Source: an uncultured Nitrospina sp. (GTDB taxonomy: Bacteria; Nitrospinota; Nitrospinia; Nitrospinales; VA-1). Taken from it: a stretch of 60,245 nucleotides of DNA. How positions within the stretch are numbered: position 1 is the stretch's first letter; every line of letters begins with the position of its first letter. The DNA lies in NCBI GenBank assembly GCA_913045445.1, contig CAJWQP010000006.1:1-60245 (forward strand), given 5' to 3'. The translations under genes and the position numbers were made by a program. Shown in pieces: positions 1-10,546 of this stretch. The notes under the pieces were generated by a model. The model was not told the origin of the DNA. It saw only the letters and a program-made list of their open reading frames with translations, and searched no databases.

Positions 1-19
1 CTTTTTTCTTGGTTGCCAT
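1..19 (-). CDS. start of a CDS running off the left edge (MATKKK...)
   Basis: Reverse strand reads AGGAGATCTTG-ATG-GCAACCAAGAAAAAA: a good Shine-Dalgarno before an ATG; only about 6 codons visible. Confidence 0.4.
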
Positions 20-330
20 CAAGATCTCCTTTTAACAATATCGGGATTTCGTTTCAGCGCCCCAACATTGTTCAAATATTTTATTCCATACGTGTTTAAA
101 GTCAAGGAAATATTGGTCAAAATGCAATGTGGAACTCGCAGGCCGTCTTTGATGTTTCTGTGACGTATAGGTTTTATTCATATGTGGTTGCGCAAACCCT
201 TGCCAGAAGCACTTCATCGGGGTATGCTGGTTTGTGTTATGAATTTTAAGTTAGTTTTTTTTGGAGAAAAAAATGAATAATTTTTTTGTATAAATTCATA
301 TTTTAGAAATAATTTTAATGGCCCAAGGTT

Positions 331-1107
331 ATGATTGCATCATTTTTTGTTAAGTCGCTCCAAAACCAGCCTTCACTGGTTCATGGGACAAGTCCGAGAT
401 TTTACGAAATTGAGAAAGGGGAAAGGGAGTCTTTCTGTCCACCAGAAAATGATAACAGTGGATTATTTCGCGAACATCAAAAACTATTTTTACAGTCATT
501 AGGGATCGAAAAAGAAAATTTGTTTCGTGTTAAGCAGGTTCATGGCAATCGCGTTTATGTTTTGAAGGACTCCAAAGTTTTTGCTGATGAAGTGAGTCAT
601 CAGGAAGCAGATGCCATTGTGACTCACCTTCCGGATTGTCCGGTAATGATTTTAACTGCGGACTGCGTTCCTATCATTATTTATGATCCTGTAAAACACG
701 TGGTCGGCGTGGTCCATGCCGGGCGTGTGGGCACTCTAAAACGTATATTTTCCAATGCGATAGAGACTTTTTCGCGGGAGTATGGTTCCCGTCCTAGCGA
801 TATGGTGGTGAGCATGGGGCCTGCCATAGGGGGGTGTTGTTATGAGGTGGATGAACAGTGCGCCCTGCCTTTTATAGAGCGAAGCTCTGTTAACTCCAGG
901 TTTGTCAGGAAGGCGCGAGCTGGAAAGTTCTTTATCGATTTGCCTGAGGCTAATCGTCTGGAAGGGAGTGAGGCGGGAATATTAAAGGAAAATATCTACA
1001 CCGATGGACCATGCACCTCTTGCGAAAATCATCGATGGTATTCCTATCGTAAAGAAGGAAAGACGGGCAGGTTGATGACGCTGGCCATGCTCCGACAGAG
1101 AAAGTAG
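331..1107 (+). CDS. pgeF: PgeF/YfiH-family (multicopper polyphenol oxidase/laccase domain) protein
   Basis: Motifs VKQVHGNRV, ADAIVTHLPDCPVMILTADCVPIIIYDP, GVVHAGRVGTLKRI, GPAIGGCCYEV are characteristic of the YfiH family. Confidence 0.93.
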   Translation: MIASFFVKSLQNQPSLVHGTSPRFYEIEKGERESFCPPENDNSGLFREHQKLFLQSLGIEKENLFRVKQVHGNRVYVLKDSKVFADEVSHQEADAIVTHLPDCPVMILTADCVPIIIYDPVKHVVGVVHAGRVGTLKRIFSNAIETFSREYGSRPSDMVVSMGPAIGGCCYEVDEQCALPFIERSSVNSRFVRKARAGKFFIDLPEANRLEGSEAGILKENIYTDGPCTSCENHRWYSYRKEGKTGRLMTLAMLRQRK

Positions 1108-1214
1108 ATTCTCATTATCAGCGCAGGTTTCGTGCTTGCCCTTGGTTGAAAGCTCCTATATCCTTCCCGATATCATTATTTCCTCGGCAAAAACTATTTT
1201 AAGGCAAACCAAGT

Positions 1215-3011
1215 ATGAAAAATGTAACCGATTCTTCAAGTGAACTACCTGATGGTGTGTTGCCGTTTCCGGTCGAATGGATTCGTGAGCATCCAGATAA
1301 GGTGGAAGATGTTTTGTCAAAACTATCCGTTGAGGACCAGATTCGGTATGCAATGAGGTTGCGTGGACCGCAAATGCAGGATTTTATCAATCTTTCGCCT
1401 CGGGCCGAGAATCTGATCAGGGGATTGCCGCCCGAAGAGTTGTACCAAATGATCAAGGAAACGGGATTGGAGGAATCGCTTCCCGTGCTTGCGGTGATGT
1501 CTCAAAACCAGTTGCAATATAGTTTTGACCTCGAATGGTGGCAAAGGGATCGTTTTGTTCCCGAGCGTGCACTGGAATGGCTGGGGCTTTTGGACAAATG
1601 TGATGATTCTCGCATTATCGAATGGTTTCAGATGGAGGATTTTGATCAAAAGGTGGTTTTGTTTCAATCGCTCATGAAGGTGTGTAAGGATGATGAAATG
1701 ACCGATTCCTATGCAGGTGTGGAGGGTATGCCTCACCTGAGTCTGGATGGTGTTTACGATATTTATTTTAAAACTGAAGAGCATGCGGCTATAAAAAGAT
1801 TAATCGCTCTTTTGCGATCGGAAGACCAGGGTCTTTGTGAATCTCTTCTTGAGGCGGTCATCTGGTATCCGGTGACACAGACGGTTGAGAAGGCCTATCG
1901 CTGGCGTCTCACTCGAACCGCTGAGCGAGGAATACCCGACTTTGAAGAGGCTGTGGGAGTTTATAGTCGCCTGAGTCCAGAAGCATTAAAGATGTCCGTC
2001 CCCGAGCTGGAAGATTTCTCCTATCCGCAGGAATTTAATATCGCCCCGACTTATCCGCTTTCTTTGACCGGATCGGTCCCGTTTTTTAAAGACGTTATTT
2101 TGCTATTGGATAATCCTGAACGTATCAACACCATTTGTTGGGAACTTGTCTATCTGGCAAATAAAATTATGGTGGCCGATCAGATGGATCCTTCAAATCT
2201 GGAAATGAGGGAAGAATCCTTAAAGAAAGTATTGGGCTATGTGAATATAGGGTTGGAGCTGGGCGCTTCCAGTGATCCTGGAAAGGGAGGCAAACTGCTT
2301 GACCGTACACAGGTTCAGGCTTTATTTCAGGTTGGGTATCAACAGTTGATGAGTTTGAAGTGGAAGGCAGGAAGTTTTCTCAAGGAAAACGGGAGTTTTC
2401 TTCAATGGATATTTACTGAATTTCATAAGGATCAACTGGCCGCTCTGGTGGATCGTTTTCCAAAGATAGCCGAGGTGGATGGTGATAAAGAATCGTTAAA
2501 CTGGAGGCATTTTGCATCTGTTGAAGAGGTGCGAAAAGCCGAATCACTTCTTGGGCGATGGATGTTTTACCTCAGGTTTGCGCGCAAGGGTCTTAACCTG
2601 AATAATGAACTTATTAAGCAGTACATGGAAGCATGTGAAGTTCCGGAAAAGGACGAAGAGGTGGATTTGGTCGTGTGGACAATGATGGCGTTCGCGCGTT
2701 TTGTCCTTTTTAAGAAAATTTCTTGTGAGCCGTTACCTGATTTGGCCGCGAGAAGTTTTCTTAAAATCGTGTTCTTGCCGGGGATTTACCAGGACGAGGT
2801 CAGGCAACGTGACGATGCTCTGGTGGAGTCTTTTCATCAGGAACTCCTGAAGCTTCCTTTGGCCTGGGTCGAGTCGGATAGAAAATTCCTGTCTGAACTA
2901 TTGAATGAGTGTGTCTTACGGCTCCAGGGACAATTCGGTCGCCTCAATCCCAAAGCTGGGATTGACTGGCGGTTCACCCATGGCCTGTGTATTGCCAGGG
3001 AGAATGTTTGA
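1215..3011 (+). CDS. DUF6178-like conserved hypothetical protein
   Basis: 598-aa ORF; N-terminal LSVEDQIRYAMRLRGPQMQDFINLSPRAENLIRGLPPEELYQMIKETG resembles DUF6178 proteins. Confidence 0.65.
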   Translation: MKNVTDSSSELPDGVLPFPVEWIREHPDKVEDVLSKLSVEDQIRYAMRLRGPQMQDFINLSPRAENLIRGLPPEELYQMIKETGLEESLPVLAVMSQNQLQYSFDLEWWQRDRFVPERALEWLGLLDKCDDSRIIEWFQMEDFDQKVVLFQSLMKVCKDDEMTDSYAGVEGMPHLSLDGVYDIYFKTEEHAAIKRLIALLRSEDQGLCESLLEAVIWYPVTQTVEKAYRWRLTRTAERGIPDFEEAVGVYSRLSPEALKMSVPELEDFSYPQEFNIAPTYPLSLTGSVPFFKDVILLLDNPERINTICWELVYLANKIMVADQMDPSNLEMREESLKKVLGYVNIGLELGASSDPGKGGKLLDRTQVQALFQVGYQQLMSLKWKAGSFLKENGSFLQWIFTEFHKDQLAALVDRFPKIAEVDGDKESLNWRHFASVEEVRKAESLLGRWMFYLRFARKGLNLNNELIKQYMEACEVPEKDEEVDLVVWTMMAFARFVLFKKISCEPLPDLAARSFLKIVFLPGIYQDEVRQRDDALVESFHQELLKLPLAWVESDRKFLSELLNECVLRLQGQFGRLNPKAGIDWRFTHGLCIARENV

Positions 3012-3148
3012 TAGACGAGGCGCTGTTCAGGTAGAGTTTTGCCCCGATGTTGAATTTTTATTTTACAAAACCGGAAAAAGGTGCAATAGTTCGCTCTTCA
3101 ATCCTGTGTTTTATGCACGTTTCTCATATTTCAGAGGGCAGTTGTACA

Positions 3149-3310
3149 ATGGAAGAAAATCAAGATAACCAAAAGGCTCACGAGACACCAAGTAAGGAAG
3201 ACCCGGGGTTGTTTGAGTCGATAGGTTCTTTTCCTGTGTGGATGCTCAAGATAATCGATATCGTCACCCCTGATTTTCTGATTAAGAAAGTCCCGCCCCC
3301 AAAAAAATAA
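3149..3310 (+). CDS. small hypothetical protein
   Basis: 53-aa ORF (MEENQDNQKAHETPSKEDPGLFESIGSFPVWMLKIIDIVTPDFLIKKVPPPKK) located just upstream of purH. Confidence 0.45.
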   Translation: MEENQDNQKAHETPSKEDPGLFESIGSFPVWMLKIIDIVTPDFLIKKVPPPKK

Positions 3311-3325
3311 ACTATAAATTTTCAA

Positions 3326-4885
3326 TTGATGGCATCTGTAAAGAGAGCATTGATCAGTGTTTCGGATAAAACTGGTGTGGTGGAGTTTGCGCAAAAACTC
3401 CATGCGCTTGGCGTAGAAATCCTGTCTACAGGTGGAACCGCCAACCTGTTAACTCAGAATGGAGTTTCCGTAACTCAGGTTTCCGACTATACCGGGTTTC
3501 CGGAAATGATGGATGGTCGTATTAAAACCCTGCACCCAAAAGTACATGGTGGCATTTTAGGAAGGCGTGATACCGAGAGCCACATGCAGTCCATGAATGA
3601 GCATGGTATTCAACCCATCGATCTGGTGGCGATTAATCTGTATCCGTTCGAAAAAACCATTGCCGGTGAAAATTGTGTGTTAGCCGATGCTATCGAAAAT
3701 ATAGATATTGGCGGACCAGCCATGATCCGTTCGGCGGCAAAAAACTTCAATGATGTTTCTGTGGTGGTGAATTCGAGAGACTATCCTGTCGTTTTGAAGG
3801 AAATGGAGGAAAATGGCGGTTCTGTTAGCAAAAAAACCTGCATGCGCTTGAGCCGCGACGCGTACGCGCACACGGCTCGATACGATTCGTTGATAGCCAG
3901 GTATTTATCGAGTCAGTTGGAAGATGGGGAAGAATTCCTCCCTTTATTTCAGCTACCCTTTGAAAAAATTCAGGTATTGCGTTATGGGGAGAATCCTCAT
4001 CAGTCTGCCGCTTTTTATCGTGATCCTGACGCGGGACCGCAGGATGTTGTATCAACCATTCAAATTCAAGGGAAAGAGCTTTCCTTTAATAATATTATCG
4101 ATCTGGAGGCGGCCTGGCAGTTGGCGACAGACTTCGAAGCGGGTTCGGCGGTTGTTATCAAGCACACCAATCCAAGTGGTGTCGCCGTGGGCAACAATCA
4201 GTTGGAAACGTTTATCAAGGCACGCGAGACAGATCCAGTTTCTGCGTTTGGAGGGATCATAGGGTTCAATCGTAAGGTGAGCGCGGATACAGCGGAAGAA
4301 ATTTTGAAAAATTTCGTAGAAGCGGTGATAGCTCCCGATTATGAAGATGAAGCGTTGAAGTTGTTCGCTGGAAAAAAGAATATTCGTGTTATGAAAATGC
4401 CTGTGGAATCTTCTGTTGCGGGACAACGAATTTTTGATTTGAAGCGGGTGAGTGGCGGACTTTTGGTTCAGGACAAAGATATCATTTCGCATGACCCCTC
4501 CACATTAAAGGTAGTCACCAGGAAACAGCCCGATGCTAAGCAAATGGAAGATCTCTTGTTTGCCTGGGTGGTGGCAAAACACGTCAAGTCTAACGCAATT
4601 GTTTATGCTCGCAATGGGGAGGCGCTGGGTATTGGCGCGGGGCAGATGAGCCGGGTCGATTCGGCTCGGCTGGCAATCGAAAAAGCACGTCAGCCTTTGG
4701 AAGGATGTGTCATGGCTTCCGATGCATTTTTCCCGTTTCGTGATTCAGTAGATGCGGCGGCCAAAAGCGGAGTTTCGGCAATCATCCAGCCGGGTGGTTC
4801 AATAAGGGATGAAGAAGTAATTCAGGCCGCTGATGAAAACGGTATTTCAATGGTTTTCACTTCAATCAGACACTTCAAACACTAA
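3326..4885 (+). CDS. purH: bifunctional AICAR transformylase/IMP cyclohydrolase
   Basis: [94 protein letters not shown]. Confidence 0.98.
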   Translation: MMASVKRALISVSDKTGVVEFAQKLHALGVEILSTGGTANLLTQNGVSVTQVSDYTGFPEMMDGRIKTLHPKVHGGILGRRDTESHMQSMNEHGIQPIDLVAINLYPFEKTIAGENCVLADAIENIDIGGPAMIRSAAKNFNDVSVVVNSRDYPVVLKEMEENGGSVSKKTCMRLSRDAYAHTARYDSLIARYLSSQLEDGEEFLPLFQLPFEKIQVLRYGENPHQSAAFYRDPDAGPQDVVSTIQIQGKELSFNNIIDLEAAWQLATDFEAGSAVVIKHTNPSGVAVGNNQLETFIKARETDPVSAFGGIIGFNRKVSADTAEEILKNFVEAVIAPDYEDEALKLFAGKKNIRVMKMPVESSVAGQRIFDLKRVSGGLLVQDKDIISHDPSTLKVVTRKQPDAKQMEDLLFAWVVAKHVKSNAIVYARNGEALGIGAGQMSRVDSARLAIEKARQPLEGCVMASDAFFPFRDSVDAAAKSGVSAIIQPGGSIRDEEVIQAADENGISMVFTSIRHFKH

Positions 4886-4912
4886 CACCTCTTTGATATT
4901 TTTGGTCGATAG

Positions 4913-5158
4913 TTTCAGATATTTGTTGCCATTTTAATCCGACCTAAAAAAGCATCTTGGTCGATTCCTGAATATTGCCTGAGTCTGGTCCCTGCCACCC
5001 ATGACAACGAAATTGTTCTGGGCGCTGTGCGGCGTTTGAAGGGGGAGTTGAATTACTATTACTACCTAAGGATGTTTGAGGAGATTGGGGTTCCCAAGGA
5101 AGACCTTGAGTTCAATCAGCAGTTGAAGGGATTGTCCATGTGTTTTACGGATTCCTGA
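4913..5158 (+). pseudogene. open coding-like segment without a convincing start codon; possible gene remnant
   Basis: Frame open from a TAG at 4910-4912 to TGA 5156-5158; reads ...CLSLVPATHDNEIVLGAVRRLKGELNYYYYLRMFEEIGVPKEDLEFNQQLKGLSMCFTDS*. Confidence 0.35.
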
Positions 5159-5209
5159 TTTACTCTTCGCTAATTTCCGCTGGCTGGATTTATTAATTAC
5201 AATTTCCCG

Positions 5210-5686
5210 TTATTGTTTCATTTTTACAGAGGATTCTTCAAGCTTTACAGTCAGCGCTGTAATGGCTGTAGCGAGTTGTTTGATCTCATTGTTGGATTTG
5301 AATTCCGGGAGTGGTTCTGTCTGCCCTTCTTTATCCGCAAAATTGACCAGCTTGTTCAACGGACGGATGACCATATTGATCGTATAAATACCGCCAATAA
5401 TGGAAACGATCGAACCCAAGATGGCCAGTCCTAACATTTCACTTTGCCACTGTTCCACACTGCGAGTGACCCTGCCTTTTAGCAGGTTGACTTGTTCCGT
5501 CGTCATAGACTCTACGTTTATGGTATCAACGATGCGGCTAACTTGACCGAGTTGGATGTGCAGAAAAAATGCCATATAACCCAGACAGGATATGGTGACT
5601 ATGTGCCCCGTCATGAGCAGGTTGACAATACTTTTTTTTTCTCCGGGGAGTTCTTCTCTGAAAATAGAATTTTTTTTCTTACTCAT
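5210..5686 (-). CDS. HAMP-domain-like two-TM membrane protein without an obvious output domain
   Basis: Two hydrophobic segments flank a short extracytoplasmic region, then HAMP-like VIRPLNKLVNFADKEGQTEPLPEFKSNNEIKQLATAITAL. Confidence 0.55.
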   Translation of the reverse strand: MSKKKNSIFREELPGEKKSIVNLLMTGHIVTISCLGYMAFFLHIQLGQVSRIVDTINVESMTTEQVNLLKGRVTRSVEQWQSEMLGLAILGSIVSIIGGIYTINMVIRPLNKLVNFADKEGQTEPLPEFKSNNEIKQLATAITALTVKLEESSVKMKQ

Positions 5687-6716
5687 AGTTTACCTTTAAT
5701 GTAATGGCTGTTTTATATCTTTTCACGAGTACAGGGTAGAGGACTGCTGACTTGTAGCGGTTCATTTGTTTCGCAAGTATTTTATACCGTTCTATCGGGC
5801 TTGGATGTGTGGTCAGGAACAGTGACCCGCTATGGGAAGCAGTATTTTTGGCGAGGATTCGGATGAAGTCTCTGAGTCCACCAGGGAAATAACCCATGCG
5901 ATAAGCGAACTCGGTTCCGTATTTATCGGCCTCAAATTCAAGATTTTTATCCAGGCCTCGGGTGAATAAAACTTCTGATACTTCGTCAATAATTTTGTCA
6001 AATAAGCCGGGGTCTTTATCCATAACGGTCATGGTGAGCGAACTCAGGCCTTTCATAGTCTGGCTACTCTCCAATGTTTGCAAGGCGTGCTTATTGCTTA
6101 TGTGTGCTATTTCGTGACCCAGAACTCCTGCCAGTTGTGCCTCATTTTGAATGAGGCTCAGGAGTCCGATGCTTACAAAAACGTAACCCCCCGGCGCCGC
6201 GAACGCGTTAGGTGTGTCCGTGTTGAGAATGCCAAAATGGTATTCTATGTCAGGCCTGTTTGAAACATCGGCCAGCCCTCGCCCGACCAGGGTGAGGTAA
6301 CGTTGTAAATGTTCATTTTGATATGGCCCGCCAAATCGATTGAAAGCTTCTACCGCCAAGGCTCCGCCTATGGTTTTTTCTTCCTTAGGTCCTATGGGTT
6401 GCAGGGCTTTGAGGGTGTTGACGCTTTGTTTAAGAATTTTGGAGGTCTTTTTGTCGAACAGGCCGAGTGAATCACCGAGTCCGATCAAACCCCCTCCGCC
6501 TTGTTCGTTAGCAGGTTGTGTCGGCTCCCGCTGTGCGGGTTCCTGTTGTGCGGGTTCAGGAGTCGGTTCTGGTTGTTTTTTTTCTGGTGGGCGGGTTGAG
6601 CGTTCCAGGTCCTTTACGAAGTCGCCCAAGTCAAAAGAGTATGACGTTTGACTCCAGCCAAAACTCAGTACCGAAAGTAAAATGAGCACCGCAGTTGCTT
6701 TAAGTTTTTTGTTCAT
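5679..6716 (-). CDS. M48-family (BepA/YfgC-like) zinc metalloprotease
   Basis: HExxH in LAGVLGHEIAHISNKHAL; LEFEADKYGTEFAYRMGY; THPSPIERYKIL; N-terminal signal peptide. Confidence 0.9.
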   Translation of the reverse strand: MNKKLKATAVLILLSVLSFGWSQTSYSFDLGDFVKDLERSTRPPEKKQPEPTPEPAQQEPAQREPTQPANEQGGGGLIGLGDSLGLFDKKTSKILKQSVNTLKALQPIGPKEEKTIGGALAVEAFNRFGGPYQNEHLQRYLTLVGRGLADVSNRPDIEYHFGILNTDTPNAFAAPGGYVFVSIGLLSLIQNEAQLAGVLGHEIAHISNKHALQTLESSQTMKGLSSLTMTVMDKDPGLFDKIIDEVSEVLFTRGLDKNLEFEADKYGTEFAYRMGYFPGGLRDFIRILAKNTASHSGSLFLTTHPSPIERYKILAKQMNRYKSAVLYPVLVKRYKTAITLKVNYE

Positions 6717-6774
6717 TTGGATGTTCTCTGTCCGTCACTAAAAACCTTGACGGTGAATAAATTTATCATCCCGG

Positions 6775-7320
6775 TTATTGACCGTATTCTCCCAAGGCAC
6801 CTTCTTCAAGGAAACGGTCCAGTTCCTGATCGCTGACTTTGATTTTTTCCATTTGTTTCACACCGTCAATACTTTCTCTTGAGGTGCCTTTTTTACGAGC
6901 GTGTTTTTCGGCAGTGGGGCTCAGGCCTCTTATGCTGGACCCTGAGGCAGACTCCTTTGCGGCCATCCTTTGTTCTCCTCCCAGAGTATCAAGAAAATCT
7001 TCATCTTGAGATGATCCAGCAGGAGCCTTGGCAGTCAGCCGAAACTTGAATATCCAACCGGTCTTTCCGCCGGCAGAGACTTTAAAAAATTTCCTGGTTT
7101 TTTTTAATACTTTCACCGGGGTGCCTTTGCCCAGTATCTTGACCGTTCTGGATCGGGCAGATTGTTTCTCGGTCATTTTCGTTTTTGCCTTTTTCACATA
7201 CATCGTGGCTCCCCGGGCTGAGGCAGGGGACAGAAAATGACCAGCAACAAACAGGCAGACGAAAACCGAAATCAAAACGGCGGGAACGCTGAATGTGTTT
7301 GTTCTGTTATGAGAGGTCAT
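6775..7320 (-). CDS. exported SH3-domain protein
   Basis: Signal-peptide-like N-terminus; MYVKKAKTKM...VKILGKGTPVKVLKKTRKFFKVSAGGKTGWIFKFRL resembles a bacterial SH3 domain. Confidence 0.7.
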   Translation of the reverse strand: MTSHNRTNTFSVPAVLISVFVCLFVAGHFLSPASARGATMYVKKAKTKMTEKQSARSRTVKILGKGTPVKVLKKTRKFFKVSAGGKTGWIFKFRLTAKAPAGSSQDEDFLDTLGGEQRMAAKESASGSSIRGLSPTAEKHARKKGTSRESIDGVKQMEKIKVSDQELDRFLEEGALGEYGQ

Positions 7321-7503
7321 GTCTAAAAGCTACCTTGTATAGTCAGACAGGTCAACCTCATTTTTAAATCGAGTATTGCGTAACCATAGATTCTTCGTCA
7401 CCTGTGCCGCACTAAGCGGTAAAGCATCCCACCTTTAAGATTTTTGACTGACGCAAAGGCCTCATTTTTTCAGGGATTGCAAAGACTGCGTGGGGCGAGG
7501 AAT

Positions 7504-8427
7504 TCAGCGGGGGAAAGTCGGGTGGTCTGTTTCATGAGCTAAAGCCCGGCGCAGGCGCGACCAGTTGAACGCCGAACCCGGATCATATTTGCTGGAGACG
7601 CCTTCGATTCCGCCCTTTTGAACATGGGCATGACCGAGAATCCCTTCAAAGGTTGAATAGTTTCTAATTCGGTTAAGTGGTGTGCGTTTCTTTTTGTTAT
7701 CGTAAGGGACTCGCAGACGAATTTTAGGCAACAGTTGGTTGAGGCCTATGCTAAGACGAATCAGCGCATTATATTGTTCATCGGTAAAGTCCCACATACG
7801 GACCATTTTACCGTTGATTCGTCGACTGAAGTAACCTCGTTGTCCATACCCCCTGGCGGCATAAGTTTTGAAGCCCGGAGTCCGCAAGTTTTTTTTCCAG
7901 CGGTCCGGGAGCAGTAGTTCCCAACGATCTTTTTTCAGCCGGTATTGGTCTGACGTGACCTTATGCCATTCTGATTCTGATTGCAGGGCTTCCCACGACA
8001 AGTTTGACATTTCCACATGGATCGCCCGTTCGTTTCCTTTCCGGTCATCGGCGGGTGCGGTGTTGGTTTTCCAGTACAGGTCACATGTTTGATAGAGGGT
8101 GCCGTCGAGGTCCAGATAAAAATGGCTTCCTTTGAAGGTACTCTCAGTCATGATCTGGTGGCAATGCTGTGAAGAGTAGCAGACATCGTAATGGATGATG
8201 AGTTGGTAGACACTGTTTTTCAATTCATCATAGGCTTTATCGGGGTCGGTAATGGAGTATTCGGTCGCAGGTTCCAGAGGTTTGTTGTTGAGTTTAGAGT
8301 TGTGCTGGGTGCAGGCCGAGCGGCCTCTTCGATTTGGACAGGCTAAACCGCCTGCGGCATTCCAGAGAACCACAGGGGTACCAATCTCAACTGTTTTTTC
8401 GCAGGCAACAATTTTCTGATTCATCAA
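7504..8427 (-). CDS. N-acetylmuramoyl-L-alanine amidase-like (amidase_2/PGRP) protein
   Basis: YQLIIHYDVCYSSQHCHQIM...GSHFYLDLDGTLYQTCDLYWKTNTA pattern; late GILGHAHVQKG. Confidence 0.7.
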   Translation of the reverse strand: MMNQKIVACEKTVEIGTPVVLWNAAGGLACPNRRGRSACTQHNSKLNNKPLEPATEYSITDPDKAYDELKNSVYQLIIHYDVCYSSQHCHQIMTESTFKGSHFYLDLDGTLYQTCDLYWKTNTAPADDRKGNERAIHVEMSNLSWEALQSESEWHKVTSDQYRLKKDRWELLLPDRWKKNLRTPGFKTYAARGYGQRGYFSRRINGKMVRMWDFTDEQYNALIRLSIGLNQLLPKIRLRVPYDNKKKRTPLNRIRNYSTFEGILGHAHVQKGGIEGVSSKYDPGSAFNWSRLRRALAHETDHPTFPR

Positions 8428-8490
8428 GGCGTACGCTCTATTTCCAATCCGTCACTTTGACCAGCGATTGTTGCAAAGTATTGAGATGGA

Positions 8491-9369
8491 TTATTTTTCT
8501 GGAATATCTTTTTCATTCGGGGTACCCCAATGAAGTTTTTGCCGTAGTGTCTGGTAATAGTTTTTATTGGGTCCTGGTATCAGTTTAAGGGTGGTTTTTG
8601 TTTTTTGAATTTCAAGGATATCTTCTGAATTCATATCATAACCTTCCTGCCCATCCAGAGTAATTCTCACATCTTCGTATTCTCCTGCCAGCTTAACTTG
8701 AATGATGGACTGGTCGGGTATCAGTATGGAACGATTTGTTAATGTGAATGGACAAATAGGACTCAACACCAGTGTGTGCATGCTGGGGTGGATGATGGGT
8801 CCGCCAGCGGACAATGAATATGCGGTGGAACCTGTTGGGGTGGCTATGATAAGACCATCTGCCCGATAGGATGTCATGTATTGACCATTGACCAGCACCT
8901 GCAGGTTCAAGACGCGGGCAACAGCGCCCTTGTTTATTACGACATCGTTGAGAACGTTATGGTCTTCTACCTTTTTATCATTTCTCCAAATGCAGACGTT
9001 GAGTAGCATTCTGCATTCGACCTCAAACTTTCCTGCCAGAACATTTTCCAGCGAGGGATAAAGTTCGTCCAGTGAAACCTCTGTCAGGAATCCCAGATTA
9101 CCAAGATTTACCGCCAGGATAGGTACATTGTAGGGGTGTGCCTTTCGCGCGACTCCCAACAGGGTGCCATCGCCTCCAAGGACAATCAGCAAATCTGCCC
9201 GCCGGGCAATTTCTTCTCTGCTCTGGGAGGAGGATTCATTGACGAGCGTCGCCGTGTCACTATCCAGAAAAACCTGACAACTTCTTTCGCGGAGCCAGGG
9301 AACCAGCTTGCTAATGGTGGCGGCTCCGGCGAGGGCCTTGGGTTTGCAAAACACGCCTATTTTTTTCAC
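8491..9369 (-). CDS. nadK: NAD kinase
   Basis: ADLLIVLGGDGTLLGVAR; LAVNLGNLGFLTEVSLDEL; YRADGLIIATPTGSTAYSLSAGGPI. Confidence 0.97.
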   Translation of the reverse strand: MKKIGVFCKPKALAGAATISKLVPWLRERSCQVFLDSDTATLVNESSSQSREEIARRADLLIVLGGDGTLLGVARKAHPYNVPILAVNLGNLGFLTEVSLDELYPSLENVLAGKFEVECRMLLNVCIWRNDKKVEDHNVLNDVVINKGAVARVLNLQVLVNGQYMTSYRADGLIIATPTGSTAYSLSAGGPIIHPSMHTLVLSPICPFTLTNRSILIPDQSIIQVKLAGEYEDVRITLDGQEGYDMNSEDILEIQKTKTTLKLIPGPNKNYYQTLRQKLHWGTPNEKDIPEK

Positions 9370-9624
9370 GGTGTCACCTGTAGCATCAGATCAGATTTAT
9401 ACATTGACAGGGTTTCCAGATAGGTTGACTGTAGCTTTATTAATGAGATGAAACAACAGCCAGACGTGTTATTTGAAGCGATAATATCTGGGGAGGAGGA
9501 AAGCCTGTGCTCAGAGGCGTTCTTAAGGGGACCACCAGGGAATGTTTTTGGCCACGAGCGACTCTTCTGAAACAAGGGTCTGCGAGTTGCCTGAAAAAAG
9601 ATTATCGAATTCTTAGCGGCACTC

Positions 9625-10113
9625 TTAAAGTTTGCCAAAGTCTTGTGGTTTGATTTTCGTGATCCAGTCTTTCCATTGCTGTTTTTCGTCTTTCTGTATC
9701 TTGTCTGGATCGGGTAGGTCCAGGCTTTTGGCGGCTTCAATGACTTTTTCCTCGACGAAAATTGGGGCTTTGGTTCTTAAGGCCAGCGCGATTGCATCGC
9801 TGGGACGAGAATCAATTTTCATGTCACTTCCATTTTGAACGACTGAAATGACGGCAAAAAATGTATTGTCTTTGAGATCGTTTACCAGGATATGTTTAAC
9901 TTCTGCCTTCAGAGAAGAGATCATGTTCCTTAGGAGGTCGTGAGTCATGGGGCGCGGGGTGTTAATTTTCTCGATTTCCAACGCGATGGCGTTGGCCTCA
10001 AAATAACCTACCCAGATCGGCAGGGCTTTGCCACCCGACAAGTCTTTCAGAATAATAATAGGCATGTTTGTCAAGGGATCTAAAGTGAGCCCTTCAACTT
10101 CCATTTCCACCAT
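9625..10113 (-). CDS. bifunctional nuclease domain (DUF151) protein
   Basis: PIIILKDLSGGKALPIWVGYFEANAIALEIE; RPMTHDLLRNMI; DSRPSDAIALALRTKAPIFVEEKVIEAA. Confidence 0.93.
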   Translation of the reverse strand: MVEMEVEGLTLDPLTNMPIIILKDLSGGKALPIWVGYFEANAIALEIEKINTPRPMTHDLLRNMISSLKAEVKHILVNDLKDNTFFAVISVVQNGSDMKIDSRPSDAIALALRTKAPIFVEEKVIEAAKSLDLPDPDKIQKDEKQQWKDWITKIKPQDFGKL

Positions 10114-10309
10114 GTCGGGGACCTCAAAAAAATTAACTCTTGCAGTTTTCGGAACCCTGAAGACCGCATTCCATCAGACGCTGACTAACCTGCCGCATTA
10201 AATGGACCCGTCCCCAGAATATAATTAAACTACCCCTGTTTGTCAACGTTCGTTTGAACTGCGTTTCGGAAGCCTGAGATAAGGCTATTGCACGAGAGCC
10301 AGTGGGTTG

Positions 10310-10546
10310 TCAGCCCGATTTGTTTTTTTCCACAAATTCCTTGAGTCTTTCTTTGACAATCTCTGGAATTTCAGTGCTACTTAGGGTGGTTTTGCAGAGA
10401 TGTGAGGTCGATTTATAGGTGTTGACGAAGGCAATGCACGGGGGGCAATCTTCAAAGTGTTCCTCAAGGGAGGCACTTGTCTCCAGTTTAAGGGTGCCCT
10501 CAAGATAATCGTGCAACAATTCCAAACATTCCTTGCAACAAATCAT
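10310..10546 (-). CDS. anti-sigma factor, zf-HC2 type
   Basis: CKECLELLHDYLEGTLKLETSASLEEHFEDCPPC; overlaps the upstream sigma gene by 4 nt. Confidence 0.85.
   Translation of the reverse strand: MICCKECLELLHDYLEGTLKLETSASLEEHFEDCPPCIAFVNTYKSTSHLCKTTLSSTEIPEIVKERLKEFVEKNKSG

Noticed and set aside
9366-9740. 124-aa minus-strand ORF between nadK and the DUF151 gene
   Set aside because: Overlaps the DUF151 CDS in another frame; no recognisable domain
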